Source: Promicromonospora sukumoe 327MFSha3.1
GTDB taxonomy: Bacteria > Actinomycetota > Actinomycetes > Actinomycetales > Cellulomonadaceae
Direction: 5' to 3'
Assembly (NCBI RefSeq): GCF_000385135.1
Contig: NZ_ARQM01000012.1
Coordinates: 372,001-436,000 of the forward strand
DNA length: 64,000 bases
In this document: positions 59,950-64,000 of the stretch, one piece after another
How positions within the stretch are numbered: position 1 is the stretch's first letter
Layout: every line of letters starts with the position of its first letter
Translations under genes and position numbers: made by a program
Notes under the pieces: model-generated
Database searches by the model: none
The model's input: only the letters and a program-made list of their open reading frames with translations
What the model was told of the DNA's origin: nothing

Positions 59950-61652
59950 TGACCCAGCGAGACCTGCATGTAGTTCGGGTACGCCGGGAAGTCCGGGATC
60001 CGGAAGTTCTCGACCTTCGAACCGTGCAGGAACGAGTTCTTCGTGTAGATCAGCGGGACCACCGGGGCGTCGCCCAGGATGAGCTGGTCGGCCTCGACCC
60101 ACAGCTTCGCGGCGGCGTCCAGGTCGGTCTCCTCGGTCGCGCGCTCGATCAGGTCGTCGGCCTCGGGGTTGGAGTAGCGGGCCAGGTTGTACCCGCCGTC
60201 GCCCACCTGCGAGGAGTCGAACAGCGGCTGGATGTTGCCGTTCGCGCTCGGGAAGTCCGGCTGCCACGACGACAGCGTGAGGTCGTTCTTCGAGCCGTCG
60301 CCCTGCGTGACCGTCTCGGTCCACACGTCGTCGGCCTGCGGCACGATCTTGACCTTCAGGCCCGCCCGCTCCAGGCCCTGCTGGATCGCCTGCGCCTTGG
60401 CGAGCGTGGGGGCGTCGTCGGTCACCACGAACCGCAGCTCGCGGCCGGACCAGCCGGCGTCGTCCAGCAGCTTCTCGGCCTGCTCGACGTCGCCCTCCGG
60501 GGCCACGTCGTTGACGCCGTTCGAGTACTCCTCGCGGCCGGGGATGCCGGGCGTGACGAGCGTGGTCGCGAAGTCGCCCGCGATCTCGCCGCCGGAGGCG
60601 ACGCGGTAGGCGTTCTTGTCGACGGCCAGGCTGATCGCCTTGCGGACGTCGAGGTCGTCCAGGCCATCGGCCTCGGTGTTGATCGCGAGGTACGCGAGCG
60701 CCCCCGGGCCCGAGGTGACCAGCCGGTCCTTGGCCGGACCCTGCTGCACCTGCGCGAGCTGCGCGGGCGGCACGAACGTGGCACCGAACGCCGAGGCGTC
60801 CGCGCCGGAGTCGGCGATGAGCCGCTGGGCCACGACCGTCTCGTCCTGGCTCAGCTCGAACACGACCGTGTCCGGGCCGGCGGTGCGGGCCTCGTCCGTG
60901 GCGGCGTCCCACTCGGGGTTGCGCTCCAGGGTCACCGAGGTGCCCTCGACCGTCTCGGCGACCCGGTACGGCCCGGTCGCCACGGGCGTGGTCGTGTAGG
61001 TCTCGATGTCGTCCTTCGCCTCGGGCACGGCGCCGAAGGCGGGCATGGAGACGATCCACGGCCAGTCGCCGTAGGCGCTGTCCAGGTGGAACACGATGGT
61101 CTTGTCGTCCGGCGTCTCGATCGAGTCGAGCTCGTCGCCCTGGAACGGCCCGGTGTACTCGTCGGCCCCCTCCAGCAGGTTCTTGTGGTAGCTCAGGCCG
61201 CCCGACAGCTCCGGGGCGAACGAGCGCTCCACCGAGTACTTGACGTCCGCCGACGTGACGGGCGTGCCGTCCTCGAACTTGAGCCCGTCCTTCAGCGTGA
61301 AGGTCCAGCTCGCCCCGTCGTCCGACGGCGTGCCGGTGTCGGTCGCGAGGTCGGGGACCACCTCGGTGCTGCCGTCGGGGTTGGTCTTCCACGAGGTCAG
61401 CCGGCGCTCGACCAGGCCGAGCGTGGTGATCGCGAGGTTCTGGCTGGTGGCCGGGTCCCAGTTGATGGCGGGGGCGCTGGTCAGGATGTGCAGCTCACCG
61501 CCCTGCTGGACGGCGGTGGCCTCGGCGCTCGAGTCGGCGGCGGGCTGCGAGTTGGCGTTGCACGCCGTCAGCGCGAGCGTCGCGGCGACGGCGATGCCGG
61601 CTACCGCCGTCCGGCGGGCGGGCCTGCGCGAGGTGCGCGGTGCGTGGGTCAT
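59946..61652 (-). CDS. Peptide-type ABC importer, substrate-binding lipoprotein (SBP family 5)
   Basis: Protein of 568 residues. The signal peptide has a twin-Arg-like basic start (TSRRPARRTAV) and lipobox LTAC (Cys about 31). It then shows SBP_bac_5 features: GGELHILTSAPAINWDPATSQNLAITTLGLVERRL, WTFTLKDGLKFEDGTPVTSADVKYSVERSF, GPYRVAETVEGTSVTLERNPEWD and DVRKAISLAVDKNAY. It lies third in the operon after two permeases, with an 86-base gap that may allow extra expression. Confidence 0.93.
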   Translation of the reverse strand: MTHAPRTSRRPARRTAVAGIAVAATLALTACNANSQPAADSSAEATAVQQGGELHILTSAPAINWDPATSQNLAITTLGLVERRLTSWKTNPDGSTEVVPDLATDTGTPSDDGASWTFTLKDGLKFEDGTPVTSADVKYSVERSFAPELSGGLSYHKNLLEGADEYTGPFQGDELDSIETPDDKTIVFHLDSAYGDWPWIVSMPAFGAVPEAKDDIETYTTTPVATGPYRVAETVEGTSVTLERNPEWDAATDEARTAGPDTVVFELSQDETVVAQRLIADSGADASAFGATFVPPAQLAQVQQGPAKDRLVTSGPGALAYLAINTEADGLDDLDVRKAISLAVDKNAYRVASGGEIAGDFATTLVTPGIPGREEYSNGVNDVAPEGDVEQAEKLLDDAGWSGRELRFVVTDDAPTLAKAQAIQQGLERAGLKVKIVPQADDVWTETVTQGDGSKNDLTLSSWQPDFPSANGNIQPLFDSSQVGDGGYNLARYSNPEADDLIERATEETDLDAAAKLWVEADQLILGDAPVVPLIYTKNSFLHGSKVENFRIPDFPAYPNYMQVSLGQ

Positions 61653-61738
61653 CTGGTCCTTCTCGTCTCTGGGGTGGAACGCGTCTGGTGCGGCTCGGGC
61701 CGCGGGGGTGCGGGGTCGTCACCGACGACATCGCCTGG

Positions 61739-62746
61739 TCATCGGGTTCTCCCTCCGCGCCGCACCCGCGGGTCGAGCACGCCGTAGACGACGTCGACCG
61801 CCAGGTTCGCGACCACCACGATGGCCGCGGTGAAGACCGTGACGCCGACCAGCAGCGGCACGTCGGTGCTGCCGACCGCCTCCATGAGCAGGGCGCCGAG
61901 CCCGGGCATCGAGAACACCCGCTCGGTGATGACGGCGCCGCCGAGCAGCGCGCCGAGGTCGAGCGCGAACAGCGTGACCACGGGGATCGCCGCGTTGCGC
62001 AGCGCGTGCCGGGTGACGACCCGGCCCTCGGTCAGCCCCTTGGCGCGCGCCGTGCGGACGTACGGCGCGCCGAGCTCCTCCAGCATCTGCGAGCGGGTCA
62101 GCCGTGCGTAGACCGCCGCGGACAGCAGCGCGAGCACGGCCCACGGCAGCGCCAGGTGCCACGCCCAGTCCACGGGGCTCTGGGCGAACGGCACGTAGCC
62201 GGACACTGGCACCATGTCGAGCGTGAAGCCGAACAGCAGGATCCCGAGCAGGCCCACCAGGTAGCTCGGCGCGGAGACGCCCGTGATGGCCGCGACCATG
62301 AGGCCGCGGTCCAGCGGGGTGCCGCGGCGCACGGCGGCCACGGCGCCCGCCCCGACGCCGACCACGAGCCACAGCACCGCGGCGCCGATCGCGAGCGAGG
62401 CCGTGACGCCGAAGCGCCCCACGACCAGCTCCGTGACCGGCGTGTTCCGCGCGAAGGAGTAGCCGAGGCAGGGGCGCGGGCAGTCGATGGTCGCGCCCGC
62501 CGAGCCGAAGGTGCGGCCCGTGAACACGCCCCGCACGAAGTCCCACCACTGCTGGACCACGGGTGCGTCGAGGCCCATGAAGGCGCGCGCCGTCTCCAGC
62601 CGCTCGGGCGTGCACGGCTTGCCGCACGCGAGCGCGGCCGGGTCGGCGGGCAGCAGCACGAACAGCGCGTAGGTGAGGAACGAGACGGTGAGCAGCACGA
62701 ACGCGAGCGTCGCGAGGCGGGTGGCGAGGAACCGGACGAGCGTCAT
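61739..62746 (-). CDS. Peptide-type ABC importer, permease (DppB-like)
   Basis: Protein of 335 residues with six transmembrane helices of the DppB/OppB type. The N-terminal FLATRLATLAFVLLTVSFLTYALFVLLPADPA, and the EAA loop YARLTRSQMLEELGAPYVRTARAKGLTEGRVVTRHALRNAAIPVVT (contact with the ATPase). An insertion with paired cysteines (ALACGKPCTPE; IDCPRPCLG) faces outside between helices 1 and 2, which is unusual and may form disulfides. The stop-start relation with the next permease is a four-base overlap. Confidence 0.92.
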   Translation of the reverse strand: MTLVRFLATRLATLAFVLLTVSFLTYALFVLLPADPAALACGKPCTPERLETARAFMGLDAPVVQQWWDFVRGVFTGRTFGSAGATIDCPRPCLGYSFARNTPVTELVVGRFGVTASLAIGAAVLWLVVGVGAGAVAAVRRGTPLDRGLMVAAITGVSAPSYLVGLLGILLFGFTLDMVPVSGYVPFAQSPVDWAWHLALPWAVLALLSAAVYARLTRSQMLEELGAPYVRTARAKGLTEGRVVTRHALRNAAIPVVTLFALDLGALLGGAVITERVFSMPGLGALLMEAVGSTDVPLLVGVTVFTAAIVVVANLAVDVVYGVLDPRVRRGGRTR

Positions 62747-63711
62747 CGGGCACCTCCGCGCCGGCGGCGCTTCCGGGAGCCGCCGCGCGGGTCGAGCGCG
62801 TCGCGCAGCCCGTCGCCGAACGCGTTGAACGCGAGCGTGACGCCGAACAGCGCGAGCCCGGGGAACAAGAGGTACACGGGGTCGACGGCGAACCAGGTCA
62901 CGGCGTCGCCGATAGACCGCCCCCACGACGGGGTGGGCGGCGGCACGCCGACGCCCAGGAACGACAGCGCCGCCTCGGCGCCGATGGCGCCCGGGATCGA
63001 GATGGTCGTGAACACCACCACGGTGGAGGCGAGGTTGGGCAGCACCTGGCGGAACAGCACGTGGGCGTGCGAGGCCCCGAGCGCGCGGGAGGCCCGCACG
63101 AACCCGGAGGCGCGCAGCGCCATGGTCTGGCCGCGCACCACCCGCGCGATGGACGACCAGCCGAACAGGCCGATCACCAGCACCAGGAGCAGCAGCCGCG
63201 GGAACCAGTCGGGCGCGACGGCGCCGACGGCGATCATGAAGACCAGCGCGGGCAGCCCGATCAGGACGTCGATCAGGCGGGCGACGACCCAGTCCACCCA
63301 GCCGCCGAAGTAGCCCGCGACCAGGCCGAGCACCGTCCCGACCAGCATCGACACGACCGTCGCGCCGATCCCGACGAGCAGCGAGGTGCGCGAGCCCATG
63401 ACCACGATCGCGAACAGGTCGCGGCCCGTGAGCGGCTCGACGCCGAACCAGTGCTCGGCGCTGACGCCGCCGAGCGGCCCGGCGGGCGCGCCGGTGGGGC
63501 CGAGCGCGTCCAGGTCGTAGGTGTAGGGGTCGACGCCCAGCGCCCGGGTGATCAGGGGCGCGGCCAGCGCCACCAGCGCGTACGCCACGACCACGACGGC
63601 GCCCACGAGCGCGAACCGGTCCCGGGCCAGCCGGCGCCACAGCGGCACGCGGCCGGCGACGGCGGCCGACGCGGTCGGTGCGACCGGCTCGGCGGAGCGG
63701 TCGAGCGACAT
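62743..63711 (-). CDS. Peptide-type ABC importer, permease (DppC-like)
   Basis: Protein of 322 residues, first structural gene of the importer operon. It has the OppC N-terminal domain (WRRLARDRFALVGAVVVVAYALVALAAPLI...HWFGVEPLTGRDLFAIVVMGSRTSLLVGIGATVVSMLVGTVLGLVAGYFGGWVDWVVAR) and the EAA loop VVRGQTMALRASGFVRASRALGASHAHVLFRQVLPN. ATG 63711 was chosen because AGGAG lies 5 bases upstream. That AGGAG shares bases with the stop of an upstream Cys-rich leader peptide, which suggests translational coupling. Confidence 0.93.
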   Translation of the reverse strand: MSLDRSAEPVAPTASAAVAGRVPLWRRLARDRFALVGAVVVVAYALVALAAPLITRALGVDPYTYDLDALGPTGAPAGPLGGVSAEHWFGVEPLTGRDLFAIVVMGSRTSLLVGIGATVVSMLVGTVLGLVAGYFGGWVDWVVARLIDVLIGLPALVFMIAVGAVAPDWFPRLLLLVLVIGLFGWSSIARVVRGQTMALRASGFVRASRALGASHAHVLFRQVLPNLASTVVVFTTISIPGAIGAEAALSFLGVGVPPPTPSWGRSIGDAVTWFAVDPVYLLFPGLALFGVTLAFNAFGDGLRDALDPRGGSRKRRRRGGAR

Positions 63712-63718
63712 GGGACTC

Positions 63719-63781
63719 CTAGGGACGACGGGACATGACGGGAAGGCGGTGCTGCGAGCACCGACAACACGACATGCGCAC
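63719..63781 (-). CDS. Cys-rich leader peptide of the importer operon
   Basis: A 20-codon frame GTG...TAG encodes (M)RMSCCRCSQHRLPVMSRRP, with three Cys in CCRC. AGGAG is perfectly placed 7 bases before the GTG; an internal ATG at 63775 is also possible. Its TAG overlaps the AGGAG of the first permease gene. Such short poly-Cys frames are known attenuators in mycobacteria, where ribosome stalling at Cys codons during cysteine shortage changes expression of sulfur-assimilation genes. By analogy the importer may carry a sulfur source. The 219 bases further upstream to the window edge show no other clear feature. Confidence 0.68.
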   Translation of the reverse strand: MRMSCCRCSQHRLPVMSRRP

Positions 63782-64000
63782 GATTCGTCTCCTGGCTGCG
63801 TCCGACCGCCAGGGCATGACCGCCCTGACCGGTGTGCCCTGTTCGGGCCGAGCAGAACCATAGTCCATGCCTCTGGCACCTATCGACCATCTCGAACGAT
63901 CTGTGGCGCACGTCTCGCCCGCGCACGCCGCGCGCACCACCGTCGCGACCTGTGGAAAACGTGCGCTTCGGCTTGCTCGAATCTGGGACACTGGTGCGCA

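Overview
The window is very GC-rich DNA with GTG and TTG starts, tightly overlapping operons and many small regulators. It is typical of a free-living, high-GC actinobacterium. The ileS T-box, the PopR-type ClpP locus and the proposed coenzyme F420-0 uptake cassette point to Micrococcales (Promicromonosporaceae, Cellulomonadaceae or Jonesiaceae-like). The family-level placement is inference. No rRNA, tRNA, CRISPR array, insertion sequence or prophage was recognised.

Left part (1-15 kb): the 5' end of folC and ileS, which are often neighbours in actinobacteria, are separated here by a block of opposite orientation. That block holds an N-formylglutamate-amidohydrolase-like membrane protein, a degenerate FolC paralogue and a secreted S1 protease. 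ileS is preceded by a T-box reading an Ile codon. Next come an ECF sigma/anti-sigma pair, an AbiEi-like gene bracketed by two copies of one palindrome, azoR-marR, a membrane-anchored molybdopterin oxidoreductase and an SDR.

15-26 kb: a three-gene FecCD-type ABC cassette matching the proposed F420-0 transporter, then a Ddn-like F420 enzyme, GNAT acetyltransferases, small hydrolases, an alpha/alpha-toroid protein, and a clpP-clpP pair with a divergent PopR-like repressor. One ClpP lacks the catalytic serine.

26-42 kb: mostly single genes of housekeeping or accessory type. They include a DNA glycosylase, a pentapeptide protein, TetR plus glycosyltransferase, VapBC, RlmA-like, a diaminopropionate-lyase-like enzyme, a P1 peptidase, an Rv0121-type F420 enzyme, VOC/TetR, PlsC and geranylgeranyl reductase-like. 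A 540-base gene-free gap at 37.1-37.7 kb holds four palindromes.

42-54 kb: a jetABC (MksFEB) condensin operon without a visible jetD nuclease, then a stand-alone cofE, a Ser/Thr kinase, an F420-dependent LLM oxidoreductase, a toroid protein and an AraC regulator. CofE, three F420-using enzymes and the transporter are all present, but no gene for making the F420-0 core is. This fits salvage of imported F420-0.

54-64 kb: a fused four-domain ABC exporter, then a complete peptide-type ABC importer operon read leftward. That operon is preceded by a 20-codon Cys-rich leader peptide whose stop overlaps the ribosome binding site of the first transporter gene, suggesting cysteine-responsive control.

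Across the window, at least five sequence families of long, nearly perfect intergenic palindromes recur. They are found at convergent, tandem and even divergent junctions, so they are not simply terminators.
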